From positions 1-64,000 of the forward strand of contig WNYE01000056.1 in the NCBI GenBank assembly GCA_021396245.1: 64,000 nucleotides of DNA, given 5' to 3'. The notes under the pieces are model-generated. The model was not told the origin of the DNA. It was given only the letters and a program-made list of their open reading frames with translations, and ran no database searches. Both the position numbers and the translations under genes were made by a program. This stretch comes from Sporothrix humicola (lineage: Eukaryota; Ascomycota; Sordariomycetes; Ophiostomatales; Ophiostomataceae). Of the stretch, positions 1 through 11,034 are shown piece after piece; the stretch's first letter is position 1; every line of letters begins with the position of its first letter.

Positions 1-240
1 TATATAATAATAAAAGTAAAAATAATATTTATAACGTAAAAATTAAAAATATTATAAATATTAACGACGTCGACGAAAATAAAAGTTATAAATAATATAT
101 TAATAATTTAATTATTAACGGTTTCGAAAATATAAATAAAAACAGTAAATATTAAAAGTTAATTAAAAAAAAAAGTAAAAACACTCAACGTATTAATAAT
201 AATACGGTTACGTTTATTAAAAAACTATAACAGGTTATTA
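1..240. repeat. AT-rich RIP-like repeat remnant
   Basis: The stretch is almost entirely A and T. By eye I count four CpA and no TpG dinucleotides, while TpA is everywhere and most surviving cytosines sit in CpG. This is the pattern expected of repeat-induced point mutation, which in ascomycetes turns CpA into TpA on both strands of duplicated DNA. No reading frame survives. It is probably the edge of a dead transposon or other repeat lying outside the window. The RIP origin is inferred from dinucleotide bias only, and the parent element cannot be identified. Confidence 0.6.
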
Positions 241-842
241 AAAACCGCGGCGGTACAACTCTTTAAACGGGGGCGTAAGCTACTAACCGACGCAAAACTG
301 TCCGCCGTCAACGGTCGTGTACGTTTCGTGGGCGCCGAAAAGGGGGGTGGCGGTATAACCGTGCCCCGGGGCCACGCGGTTACACGTTACGGCCGGGCGG
401 CGGTAAGCATGGCGGCAGCCGAGAGGTTAATATTAGAAATAAATAAACAGATAAATGTAGATGGAGGTTGGAGGGATTCGAAGAGAAATTTATTTCCACC
501 TTTTTTAGACTTTATTATAAAGAAAACAAAACGAGCTTGAATTGTGGGGGTTCTTCTTTCATTTATAATTCTCTTTTGAATTCTCAAATAACGCTTAAGA
601 TAAACAGTGAAGTCGTAACATTTAATCTTTGGGCCATATAAAACCCGTGAATATGAAAAGTAAAGGCAGTGGTAAATGCAAGTTGCGAGCGAAAAATGAA
701 ACTCCGCGCAGTGGTGAGCATAGCAAAACGTAACAACAAAACATGGCAATCCAAACTCCGCTACTTCCGCCGCTCCTTTTCAAGTTATAATAGTTATCCA
801 ACCTCTCATCAACGCCTTACCAAAATACACCACTACCACCAA
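241..842. other. CpG-rich patch and 3' flank of the FMP42-like gene
   Basis: Composition switches abruptly near 240 from AT-rich to a CpG-dense block reaching about 420, then to ordinary sequence. A 70-codon open frame crosses 328-540 but shows no recognisable protein features, so I do not call it a gene. The last part should hold the 3'UTR and polyadenylation region of the minus-strand transporter ending at 843. Confidence 0.4.
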
Positions 843-2594
843 CTAACCCATAAAAGCGTTCTCTGCCTCCTGCTCGAGCAGCTTCCGCTTGATGCCCCGT
901 GACTTGACGGCGACATAAGTGACAAGGCAGATACCAATGGTCAGGCCAAGACCCAGCAGCATCAGGTTGACCGGGATGGGGTTGCCGCGGAAGACCTTGT
1001 GGAAGAGGTAGTCGAGGCCGGATTGCGAGAAGTTGAAGAGGCCCGACAGGCAGATGATGGTGCCGTAGACAGTACCGAACGTGCGGAAGCCAAAGACCTT
1101 GGCGCTGTAGTCGGACACGGAGGTGTAGTAGAACGGACGGTACAGCACAAAGAGACAGACGTTGGCGTAGGCAGCCCACATCTTGGGGATGATGCCAAAG
1201 GCGCCGATGGTGGTGGCGACACTAACAAGCACAGAAAGCACAAGAACAGTGCTGTTGTTGTCGAGGAAGAGGCCGATAAACGGAATCGAGATCAGGCCGC
1301 CGAGCGGCAGGGCCAGGTCGAAAAAGTTGTTGATCTCGATAGCGGCCTCGTGCGAGCCGAGCAGGGCCTCGTACTGTGGGCGAATGGTGGCAACAAAATA
1401 GTTGATACGGGTCATCTGCACGACGGTGAACAGACAGATCAGAATAAACCAGGGCGAGCGGATCTGCTCAAGCGCACTGTTGCCGTGCATGACGCCCCAG
1501 ACGCCCGAGATCTCGTTCTTGGTCTCCTCGCGGCGGGCCTGCTTGTCGGCGCGCTCGGAGCCCAGGAGCTCCTCAATGTCGGCGACGACGGACTCGCGGC
1601 GTGCGCGCTCTTCTTCTTGCAGAAGGGCAGTGTGCTCGTCGACCTGGTCGTCACGGTTATGCTGGCCAGTCAGATGCGGGCCTTCCAGGTCGCCGAGCAG
1701 AGGCGCGTCGATCTGCTCAATAAGCTCGCCCACGGTCTTGTACGACTGGCGCGGCAGCAGGGTGAGCTGCAGGATGACAATGGCGACAGGCACGACGAGG
1801 TAGAGCAAGAAGAACTTTTGGTGGCCAAAGGCGCCCTCGGACTTTTCGTAGAGAATGCGGTAGACCAGGAAGAGAGCGCTCGAGGCGTCAAAAGCGCCCG
1901 TCAACAGGGCCAGGATCAGGCCCGATTGGCGCGGGAAGGCGTTGGATAGCTGGAAGCTCGAAATGTACGTAAAGGGGCCGCCGCAGGCCAGCAGCACGTA
2001 GCCGATCAGAAAGCCGTCAAAGGGGACTTGGGAGGCATAAGCCAGAACCAAGGCACCGGCTGCCAGGAAACCGGCGCCCATCAGGCCGCAGACACGCGGG
2101 CCGTAGTGGTCGAGGATGGCGCCAATAGGCAGAGCGGCGACATTGGTGCCGACGGCGGCGGACGTGAACATAAAGTTGAGGTGAATCTCGACACAGGTGT
2201 CAATTTCGGCTTCGGCGTCGGCGGCGCTCGCAAAGGTAGAAGCACCCGTGGAAGCCACGCAGACGTCGCGGTAGGCACCTTCCTCCTTGAGCACGGGCTT
2301 GATAGCAGCATAGCCAAAGACGATGCCGGCCGCCAGCAGGCAGTAGACCACAGTGGCGAACACCTGGGCTACACGCTTCCACTTGGGGACCTCAAAGGCG
2401 CCGACGGCCTGGATGTTGTCGGCGCGCTCGTCGATTGGGTCCCATTCATCGGGCAATGGGTTGAAGCTGAGCTTGCGGGAGCGGACGGAGATGGAGGCGT
2501 CGGAGGAGCGGCGAGAACCTAGCCGGGAGCTTGCTCTCGACTCAACGGGGACATAGGAGAAGGACTCCAGCGAGGCCACACGGTTAAGAGACAT
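843..2594 (-). CDS. FMP42: FMP42/SLC43-like major facilitator superfamily transporter
   Basis: Predicted 583-residue polytopic membrane protein without introns. A short Ser/Arg-rich cytosolic N-terminus (about residues 1-65) precedes roughly twelve hydrophobic segments, the first around VYCLLAAGIVFGYAA. A charged central loop (EEERARRESVVADIEELLG region) separates the two six-helix halves, and a glycine-rich DHYGPRVCG motif follows an early helix. Order and motifs match fungal Fmp42 and animal SLC43 amino-acid transporters; the substrate in fungi is not established. The start at 2594 is the first ATG of the frame near the conserved region. The frame stays open upstream, but that part is low-complexity Ser/Phe/Pro sequence typical of a CT-rich leader read through. 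It stands alone, with no co-directional neighbour within 3.5 kb. Confidence 0.9.
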   Translation of the reverse strand: MSLNRVASLESFSYVPVESRASSRLGSRRSSDASISVRSRKLSFNPLPDEWDPIDERADNIQAVGAFEVPKWKRVAQVFATVVYCLLAAGIVFGYAAIKPVLKEEGAYRDVCVASTGASTFASAADAEAEIDTCVEIHLNFMFTSAAVGTNVAALPIGAILDHYGPRVCGLMGAGFLAAGALVLAYASQVPFDGFLIGYVLLACGGPFTYISSFQLSNAFPRQSGLILALLTGAFDASSALFLVYRILYEKSEGAFGHQKFFLLYLVVPVAIVILQLTLLPRQSYKTVGELIEQIDAPLLGDLEGPHLTGQHNRDDQVDEHTALLQEEERARRESVVADIEELLGSERADKQARREETKNEISGVWGVMHGNSALEQIRSPWFILICLFTVVQMTRINYFVATIRPQYEALLGSHEAAIEINNFFDLALPLGGLISIPFIGLFLDNNSTVLVLSVLVSVATTIGAFGIIPKMWAAYANVCLFVLYRPFYYTSVSDYSAKVFGFRTFGTVYGTIICLSGLFNFSQSGLDYLFHKVFRGNPIPVNLMLLGLGLTIGICLVTYVAVKSRGIKRKLLEQEAENAFMG

Positions 2595-5500
2595 GCTGGG
2601 CAGTGGTGATGATGTCTCTCTGGCGTGGAAGAGGAGAACGTGTCGATGGCAAACGATGACGACGAAGGATAGAGAGAAGAACGAGCAAGAGGAAATGAAG
2701 GAAGGTAAGGTAGGTGCCCGCGGTCTCTCAGAGGGAAAGTAAACAGAAAAGGAAAGAACTCTCGAGATGGGACAGGGGAGGAAGGAACGGGTAGAAAAGG
2801 GAAAGAAGGGGATGGGCCGATGACAGGAGACACGAAGTAAAAAAGAAAAGAAGAAACTGTTCGTCAAGAATATCAATCCAAGCCTCGAGACCGGTTTCCC
2901 CTCTCACAATGCACTATCAGAGCTGCCGTCTTGTACTGCGGCCAGTCCGGGGGTTCGTGTGAGGAAACCAACAGGCAGCCGGCGCACACACTATTTGGTG
3001 CTGTAAGTCGAGTATAGTGCGAATAGCAGCCAGCCAAGGTCGCTGTAACACGCTAAAAGAATATGGAAGAGATGGCTGAGTGCGATAACAACTCGACTGT
3101 CGTCAAATATTGATTTTTCTCCGACTCTGCCTGCATCAGCTTGAAGTTTCTGTTTTTTATTGTCTCTTCAAGTCGTCAATGGCTTCCGCTTCTTGTCAAA
3201 GAGATTCGGTCAAAGAGGAGAAACAAAGATAAGAGCTTCACTATCAGTCTGATATCTAGGCCGTTCTGCAGGAAAACAGAATAGCCTCGACCGTCTAACG
3301 CGGATCAAAGGCCCCGATATGGCAGCCAGGTCTCCACTTTAGCCCACCAGAGTCCACCATGAAGTGCGCCAGGTTGCGCCAGGCTCGATAATGCTGGCCA
3401 GGCATTGGCCGAAGATAATGCATGGCTAGGATGTGAGGCCAATGCCGTACGTAAAGATGCAAGAGGGCAGAGGCTCGATGACGAGTTGAATACTGAGGAG
3501 GAAATAGAAAATAGAATACAGATTATAGATTTCCCCAGATCTGGCTGCTCCCGCCTGTCAATCGTCAATCGCAAATAGCGGTTTGTCAACAAAAGAACGC
3601 TGCCCTGTGATTTGTCGAGACAGGACTGCAAACAGCAATGACATGCATTTCTTTTTCATTCATCAATCTATTTGCTTCAAATTGTCTGGTTGTGTTGAGT
3701 TTTGTTCGTCGTCGTCCGTCGTTGTTATTCCCAGTCCCTCATTTACCTGGACCGAGCTCAAGGTGCTATTTGCACAGTTTTCAGTACTACCGCCAGCCTT
3801 GAGTCGCCACTTTCCTTGCACGGCGTCATCCGAAGACTAAGCGGCGCATCCTGCCGGTTCTCAAGGCGCCCAGTGCACGCGAAGAAGCAGAAAGTCTCAC
3901 AATTAACGTTGTCCCTTATCCCTAGCCTTGACAGGCGATCTTGAAAACTTTTTTTTTCCAATATCAATATTTCGTATCCACCATTCAGAGTGGTCCCCTA
4001 AGACAAGGCTGCGTTTACGGGGCATTCCTTCGATCGAAAGCCCGAGACATGCACGTCCATTCTTTTGTTCTGTCTTTGATGTGATCGAGTCGATCTAGAC
4101 AGCGCCGAATCAGGTGCATCTCTGTACCACTGCATATTTGCCCTCATTCTTGCCACTCAATTCCCCTTGGCGGGAGCACAAAAGTGCGGAGAGAACACGC
4201 CGGCCGGTCCTTTTGACTGTGACCAACCAAAAACTGTTAAATGGACAGCAAGAGCGACCGTCATGTGCGCATTGTTCTTTCCTGATCTTAGTCCTAGCGT
4301 AGACGTTGGTGGTGGCTGCCAAACATGGACAAGTCTGCTCAGTCATCCATCTGTTCTACTCCTTACCACGTGCCTGCCACATCTAGCAAACATAAACAAA
4401 GAGAATAGGGGAAGTTTTTTGCTTCTGAATTTCCTCAAAACTTTAATCCATATCCATCTCATTTCGCACTCTAATCCTCCGATATCGATATCAAAATTTT
4501 CAACCACACTTACATGCCGATTTTTTTCTGCAGCCCGTGTGGTCGACCATTGGGCCCGTCCCTGCAGCACTAGGCCCGGCCAGGCCACCCACAGAAAGAG
4601 GTAGGCTAGGTAGGCTACCGGCGCTCGCCGTGACCCTGAACTTCACGTCTTCACTTTGTTAAGAAACTAACCTCATGGCAATGACACCAGGATAAGAAGA
4701 TCGATAAGAGAAAGAAGATTCTTTTTTCTCCTTCTGGGAAAGTCAGTTTTTTGACATATCGAAATGCTTCGAGTCCTCCTCTCATTGCCGGTCGCAACTG
4801 ACCAAAGCTGCTCCCACGTTTTCTCCTGCGCGTCAAAATGCGCCTCAAGCCAGACAGCGGGCCTTTAAAACGGCCACGATCGCCAGACGACGGCCCCCAA
4901 TGCGCACCAGTCATGGCTGCGCATGTATCGAGGCTATATCCCATCGCCATCGAGACTTTGTGTGACCATAGCCCAACACCAGGTCTACACGGCTCAAATA
5001 TTTTGCGATAGTTATGAAGAATAGTCAGAGGCGGGATGAGGCGGCTCCCAGAGATTGACGCCGGTATCTGTCACAAAAATGCTCTCGAACATCCCGTGCC
5101 GCTTTGCCATTGCTACTCCAAAAGAGCTCCCATGAAATACTTGTCTGGAAGCGCGTTTCTCTTGCGATCGGCATTGATGGACATGGGCGCCAAAAATAGC
5201 CATCTTAACTCTTTTCAGTCGTGTCACCTCTGCGGAGGAAATTGCATGGTTCACCAGCACAGACGTCTATGCGGCCCCTCCCAAGCGGCAACGACAGAAA
5301 CAATTCGTTATGGAAATGGGACATCTCATAAGAGAAGCGAGATGGGGGATTTCCTCGTCTTCCTGTCATCGATGCGGACAGTGTCCCAAATCTCACGACT
5401 CCATGAAAATGGGTACCAGAAACAACCCAATCACGGCCCAATGCATATTGCCTGAACATGTCTTTCGTGCAAGCGCCCGCGCTACAGCCCGAGCCCACCA

Positions 5501-6632
5501 AGGCGACAAAAAATACTGGGCAAGCCAAGGCAACAGACCCCGGCCAGTTTGTGCCTTTTTACTCGACTGTGGTCCTCGGCGCACTCATGTTTCCTCCACT
5601 GCTGTGGTGCCATCCATTTCGTTTCCTTTCTTAAGCGCCCAGCTTGGGCAGCCAATCAGCAGTCGCCGCGCTGGGTTCTGCCGCCAAGCATGGATGATGG
5701 ATGATATTGTGCCCAGCGGGAGGGACGGGCTCACAAAAGAAGAGGATGGCAAGAGAACAGAATGACTGCAAAATCGATCGCGGGTGGCCCTCTTCATCTG
5801 GCGCTGTCCTCCCAACTGGGCTCCATAGTGCCCCATATTGCGTCGTCATATGCCTCTTGTTCTACGGAAACCTGGGCGGCTGCAGCAAATTCTCGAGGGA
5901 AATCATCTGCAGAAATGCAGAAACACTCGATATCCTTCTGCCTTCCAGTCTTTTTCTCCATCTGCTGCCGCCGCTAATCGTGCCTAGCGGACGGCTGAGC
6001 CCTCGAGCCCTCCTGGTTTGTCCCCTCCACTGACCCCCCTGACTTGTGGTTGGAGCTGTTGCTTCGTGTTTTCTCCATCAAACGTGCCACTCACTACCCC
6101 CCTTTCCCTTTCCGCCCCCCCTCCTTTCCATCCCGGCTCCTTTGCAAGCATTACCTGGCCGCCCATCTGGCCGCATATCGATCCCACCGCGTCCAGCTTT
6201 TTTGGAGTTTCTGCTTCCCGTTTCTCTTTTTTTTTTGTTCCTTGCATCTCATCTTGAACCTCTTTTTGTTTCTTTGGATTCTTCAGATTTTGATTGTTTC
6301 GCGTTTTTCTTGCATCGAAATTCGTATTTTGAATTTCTACGTTTCCAAACATCGCGCATCCGTTGTTTCACAAAACGGCCTAGCTTTTACAACTCGACGA
6401 CGACCCACTGTCAGCTTGGTACGAGCTTGCGCCGCGCGCCCTCCTCGTCCCCTCCACGTCCTCCCCCTCCGTTGCCCAAACGTGAGCAGCTGCGCAAATT
6501 TGAGAAGCACATCGAGTTTTGCCAGCTTCGACATTTTCTATAAACTTTGAGGGAAATCAAAAGGTGACAAAAACTTCGCGAGGAGAAGGCACATCTTTTC
6601 TGCCCCACCAGCTTTCATACAGCCTTAACACC
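2595..6632. other. Divergent intergenic region with CT-rich leader
   Basis: About 4 kb between the minus-strand FMP42-like gene and the plus-strand WW/PhoD gene. Many short open frames occur on both strands, but none has a conserved motif, credible start context or coherent splice sites, so I call no gene. From about 6000 to 6632 the plus strand is strongly pyrimidine-rich, as in the 5' leaders of many filamentous fungal genes, and probably holds the transcription start and 5'UTR of the downstream gene. No tRNA-like cloverleaf was seen. Confidence 0.55.
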
Positions 6633-9600
6633 ATGGCCGAACGATCGCGTGGCATTCCTGACTCCGAGCTCTTCTTGAGCCGGCCGTCGGACGACTGCGA
6701 CAGCCCGACTGTTGAGCCGTTGAGAATTTTCAAGCCGCAGAGCCCGAACCCATACTCTTCAACCAGTGCTGGCAGCGGTGACCACTCTGCTGCCTCGGAG
6801 CGTTTCAGATATCCGCCGCCTCCGGGAAGCTCGGCGGCAACAAACCCAGCTGGCGCGCCTGCTGCCTCGCGGCCGTCGTTCCCTCTTCCGCCCGGCGCAT
6901 CCAGCTCCGCCAACCCTCTCCCATACCCAGTCGACGATGACCAGATCATCCCGCCAGCAGCATCCAGCGCCAACAAGCCGCGTCCTCCATACCCCGATGA
7001 GCGTCCTCCTCTGAACACCAACCACAGTGGCAGCAGCTACAATGACACATCTCCACGGCTGGACATGAGCCCTATCGGCGGCAAGAAGCCTGGTTTGGCC
7101 GAGCGGCGAGGCAACATTCCCACGTCCCTCTCGCCAGCAAGCCCGACCGATGCCGACGACTTCTTTGCCAAGCCCATCACGCAGCCTGCATCCCAGCCAC
7201 GGCCAGCACAGCAGCAGCAGAAGCCTGTTACCTACCCGCCCAAGTCCTACTACCACCCGCCTCCCAACGGCTCGAATGCCTCTTCGACCACATCATCCTC
7301 TCCCGCCAGCGGCGTCGCCGTGCCGGTTAGCAATGCGCCCCCGGCTCAAGTCAACCCATACCGGCCGGCACGGGCCGACTCGGACACCCTCAAGATGCCT
7401 GTCCAGCTCAACAATGGACCAAGTGGTGGAGGTGGTGGCGGCAGCGGCATGAACCGGTTCGCCTCGACTGCATCCACGTCAACGACTCGGGCAAGCCGCG
7501 GATCGCCGCCGCCGCCAGAGACGCCCATTGTGGGACCTGGCAGCGACATCGAGGCTCGCTATGCTGCTGCCGGCATCTCTGGCACGGCTACCCTCAACAG
7601 CTTCCAAGCCCCGAGCGCAGCCGCAGCCCAGCGTCTGGCGCAATATGGCAGCCCGCCGCCAGCTACCACTCAGCAACAAGCTGCAGCTCCGCGTCCGTGG
7701 ACCCCGACCGAGCAACCTGACAACCAACCACATGGCCCGCCCACAGTCTACCAGGGTATCAACCCGGTCCAGAACTCCCCGCCCTCGAGCACTGCATCTG
7801 CCGCCAGTGCACAGCAGCAGTTCCCCATGCACCCGGCCTTTGCTGGTGCAGGTGCTGCCGCTGCGACGGCTACTCCTGCCACAACGACCGCTTCTGCAAC
7901 GCCCCCGGCGGCCAACAATGCCACGCCAGCCAGCTCGGGTCTCCAGGTCAGCGTGCTTGAGCAAGACTTCCAGCGCATGCAGGCATCCACACCGCCGCCT
8001 GCCTACACCAGTGTCAACCCTGGCGGCGCTGCCTCGGGCTATCCCAAGGAGAAGCAGCAGCAGGGTGCAGCAGCCAATGTTCCTCCCGCCGCCAGCCAGC
8101 CTCCGGCACAAGCAGCCCCTGGCCAGCATCCAGCACTCGCTGGTCAAGCTCAACCTCCGGTGGCTGCATCCAACTCTGCCGCTGCCGCCGTTGCAGCTGC
8201 CACAGCTACCGCCGGGTTTGCAACAGTGAACCAGCCCGGCCAGCCCGGCCAACCTGGTCAGGCCCAGCCTGCACAGCAGCCTCCTACGGCCGCCGCCGCT
8301 GTTCCCAACTACCCGTATGGCAACGAGAAGGCCAATGCATTCGGTGCTGCTCCTGCCAACCCCCTGGCCTCTCCCACCGGCATGAACGCCAACCACCCGG
8401 CCTTTGCCAACGACCAGCGCCCCGAGAGCGTCATGTCCAACGGCGGCAAGCCTCCCCTGTCACACTCCGCGTCTGTCCTGAGCCCGGCCGAGCCGCCGCC
8501 CCTGCCCGAGGGCTGGATCTCGCATCTGGATCAGAACTCGGGCCAGTACTACTACATCCACCTGGCCACGCAGGCCACGCAGTGGGAGTTCCCCAAGGGT
8601 CCGACGCCGCTCAACCATGACCCCACGCCGCTCTCTCCGGCCACTTCCACCTATGGCAACCCCTTGGCCTCTCCCTTCATGAAGCAGTCCCTGGCCTCGC
8701 CCATGTACCCGCCCACGCCTGGCTATGCGGAGAGCATCACCAGCATGGCCAACTCCACGGCCACCGGCTTCATGGGCCCGCCGCCCAGTGCTGGTGTCGA
8801 CATGTACAAGATCGCGCCCACCAACGGCGTCTACTTTGGCCCCTACCTGCGCTACATGAACATGGACGTCGAGAAGGGCATCTGGCTGGGCAGCATCATG
8901 ATTGTGTCCGACGGCCCGCAGCCGCCCACCATCCACATCCACCAGAGCGTCGACCTGTCACCGAACCCGCGCCAGCTGACCCCCTACACCATCTACACGC
9001 ACCAGCGCTGGAGCTTCTACAAGTACGACATTGACCTGCAGATGGGCGAGAACGGGACCGAGCGCTGGACGTATGCCGTGACCTCGCACCTCGGCTGCAC
9101 GCGCTACGAGTTTGTCGTCGCCGGCCGCCACGAGCAGGGCTGGCGCTTCCTGGCCCACTCGGGCAACGACTTTTCGCCTCTGACGTCGCAGGCCGACCGC
9201 AACAAGCTGGGCGGCGTCGACTTCATGTGGAAGGATGTGCTGCAGAAGAACGTCGAGTGCGGCGGCTTCCACGTGCAGCTGGGCCTCGGCGACCAGATCT
9301 ACGCAGACCGCCTGTGGCGCGAGGTGCCGCTGCTGCAGCAGTGGCTGGCCATTTCGGGCCGCGAGAACCGCAAGAACGTGCAGTGGACGGCGCGGCACGA
9401 AGAGGACACGACGCACGCCTACTTCCACTACTACACGTCGCACTTTGACCAGCCGTTCCTGCGCGAGGCCTTTGCGCAGATCCCGCACGTCCTGCAGGTC
9501 AACGACCACGACATCTTTGACGGCTTCGGCTCGTACCCGCCCTACATGCAGCAGACGGCCATCTTCAAGAACATTGGCCGCATCGCCATCGAGATGTACC

Positions 9601-10673
9601 TGCTGTTCCAGCACCACACGACCATTGAGATTCTGCGCAACGTGCACACCGACCAGGATCTGTTTACGATTACCGGCGCCGGCTGGCACTTTGTCAAGTA
9701 CCTGGGCCCGGCCATGGTCGTCGTCGGCCCCGACTGTAGGTCTGAGCGCACGCAGACGCGCGTCCTTGCAGGTCCCACGTACCAGGGCCTGTTCCCCAAG
9801 GTGGCACTGCTGCCGCCCAGCGTGCAGCACTGCATCTGGATGATCTCGGTGCCCGTGGTGTACCCGCGCATGGAGACGGTCGAGACGCTGGCCAACACGC
9901 TGCAGACGGGCAAGAAGGCCGTCAACACGACGTACAACCTGCTCGGCAAGGTCACGAGCTCCGTGGCCGGCGTCGTGGGCGGCAAGGAGGTCGTCCAGCA
10001 GGGGTTCTCGTCCGTCAAGAAGGCCATTGGCAAGTCTGGTCTGATGGGCAACTACCTCAACAACTTTGGCGAGATCGGCATCACCGAAGAGCTGCGCGAT
10101 CTGTGGACGCACGAGTCCAAAGACCTCGAACGCACGTACCTGATCCGCACCCTCCAAGGCATTGCGCAGCAAAAGGGTATTAGGATGACCTTCTTGTCGG
10201 GCGACGTGCACTGCTGCGGCGCCGGCCTCGTGCACGACCCGTCGCACCCGTCCGACCACAAGACCATGTACCAGCTGGTCACGTCGCCCGTCGTCGGCGC
10301 GCCCTCGGGCAACTACCTGCTCAAGATGCTGCACAACAACAAGCTGCTGTACGTGCCGCTCAACGGCCACATGTCGACCAACGAGGTCTCCGACACCAAG
10401 GAGGACATGATGGAGATCTTCCAGGTCGACGCCTCCGGCCAGCCCCGCGAGTACAAGAAGCTCATGAACCGCCGCAACTACCTCGCCGTCGTCGCCTTTG
10501 ACCCCGAGGCCATTGCCGGCACCACCTATGCCGCCAGCATCGTCAACGGCCAGCAGGGGCTCAGCAAGCTGAGTCTGGCGGTCGACTATGTGGTGCAGGG
10601 CGACGGTGGCAGCTTCAGCGCGCCGACCAAGTACGGTCCTGTCATTGTGCCGCACCTCGAGTTTGGCCATTAA
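6633..10673 (+). CDS. WW-domain plus PhoD-like metallophosphatase protein
   Basis: 1346-residue protein. Residues 1 to about 615 are low-complexity Pro/Ala/Gln/Ser-rich sequence, likely disordered. A WW domain follows, with signature tryptophans near W628 and W651 and an LPEGW opening. The C-terminal half is a PhoD-type calcineurin-like metallophosphatase domain. Visible metal-site motifs are GDQIYAD (aspartate near 887), NDHDIFDGFG (from about 957) and SGDVHCCG (aspartate near 1191, histidine near 1193). Fungal relatives are intracellular and uncharacterised, and I see no signal peptide; WW domains bind Pro-rich ligands. The start is the ATG at 6633 in ACCATGG context; the frame runs upstream only from a TTG. 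No intron is needed. It converges with SEC53, leaving 361 bases between stop codons. Substrate is unknown; a phosphodiesterase or phosphomonoesterase role is inferred from the family. Confidence 0.93.
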   Translation: MAERSRGIPDSELFLSRPSDDCDSPTVEPLRIFKPQSPNPYSSTSAGSGDHSAASERFRYPPPPGSSAATNPAGAPAASRPSFPLPPGASSSANPLPYPVDDDQIIPPAASSANKPRPPYPDERPPLNTNHSGSSYNDTSPRLDMSPIGGKKPGLAERRGNIPTSLSPASPTDADDFFAKPITQPASQPRPAQQQQKPVTYPPKSYYHPPPNGSNASSTTSSSPASGVAVPVSNAPPAQVNPYRPARADSDTLKMPVQLNNGPSGGGGGGSGMNRFASTASTSTTRASRGSPPPPETPIVGPGSDIEARYAAAGISGTATLNSFQAPSAAAAQRLAQYGSPPPATTQQQAAAPRPWTPTEQPDNQPHGPPTVYQGINPVQNSPPSSTASAASAQQQFPMHPAFAGAGAAAATATPATTTASATPPAANNATPASSGLQVSVLEQDFQRMQASTPPPAYTSVNPGGAASGYPKEKQQQGAAANVPPAASQPPAQAAPGQHPALAGQAQPPVAASNSAAAAVAAATATAGFATVNQPGQPGQPGQAQPAQQPPTAAAAVPNYPYGNEKANAFGAAPANPLASPTGMNANHPAFANDQRPESVMSNGGKPPLSHSASVLSPAEPPPLPEGWISHLDQNSGQYYYIHLATQATQWEFPKGPTPLNHDPTPLSPATSTYGNPLASPFMKQSLASPMYPPTPGYAESITSMANSTATGFMGPPPSAGVDMYKIAPTNGVYFGPYLRYMNMDVEKGIWLGSIMIVSDGPQPPTIHIHQSVDLSPNPRQLTPYTIYTHQRWSFYKYDIDLQMGENGTERWTYAVTSHLGCTRYEFVVAGRHEQGWRFLAHSGNDFSPLTSQADRNKLGGVDFMWKDVLQKNVECGGFHVQLGLGDQIYADRLWREVPLLQQWLAISGRENRKNVQWTARHEEDTTHAYFHYYTSHFDQPFLREAFAQIPHVLQVNDHDIFDGFGSYPPYMQQTAIFKNIGRIAIEMYLLFQHHTTIEILRNVHTDQDLFTITGAGWHFVKYLGPAMVVVGPDCRSERTQTRVLAGPTYQGLFPKVALLPPSVQHCIWMISVPVVYPRMETVETLANTLQTGKKAVNTTYNLLGKVTSSVAGVVGGKEVVQQGFSSVKKAIGKSGLMGNYLNNFGEIGITEELRDLWTHESKDLERTYLIRTLQGIAQQKGIRMTFLSGDVHCCGAGLVHDPSHPSDHKTMYQLVTSPVVGAPSGNYLLKMLHNNKLLYVPLNGHMSTNEVSDTKEDMMEIFQVDASGQPREYKKLMNRRNYLAVVAFDPEAIAGTTYAASIVNGQQGLSKLSLAVDYVVQGDGGSFSAPTKYGPVIVPHLEFGH

Positions 10674-11034
10674 GGGTGGTGAGGACGAGACTGTTCGGTG
10701 TGATGTTTCCTTTATTTTTTTTGTTTCAGCGATATTTTGGACTTGATTTTGGATTATATTTCGTTTTGTTCGGTTGTCCTTTTTTTTCTTATATCTTCTT
10801 ATACGACATTTTTGTGCTTGTGTTCTCATTTTCATATTGCTCTTCTACTCAATGATATCTTTCGAGTTTACTTTTTGTGTGTCTGTCAAGATCGCTTGCT
10901 GCGCCCGTGTTTGTTTATTGAGCTATATATAACGAATCTTTCACATTAAATAGAACGTCTAGTTTGGTTTAAAGTCCGTCCTTCACTTTCCTTTGCTTCC
11001 ACCTTTTTAACACTCTCTCTAAGCCACCATTCCC
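10674..11034. other. Convergent 3'UTR spacer
   Basis: AT-rich, T-run-containing spacer between the stop codons of the WW/PhoD gene (+) and SEC53 (-). The only open frames are short and T-rich. It should hold the polyadenylation sites of both genes, whose transcripts probably overlap here. Confidence 0.6.

Noticed and set aside
2595..2876. N-terminal extension of the FMP42-like transporter
   Set aside because: Phe/Ser/Pro-rich reading of a CT-rich leader; conserved-looking sequence starts after the ATG at 2594.
8958..10835. 625-codon open frame antisense to the WW/PhoD gene
   Set aside because: Shadow of GC-biased third positions on the opposite strand; the sense frame carries the conserved phosphatase motifs.
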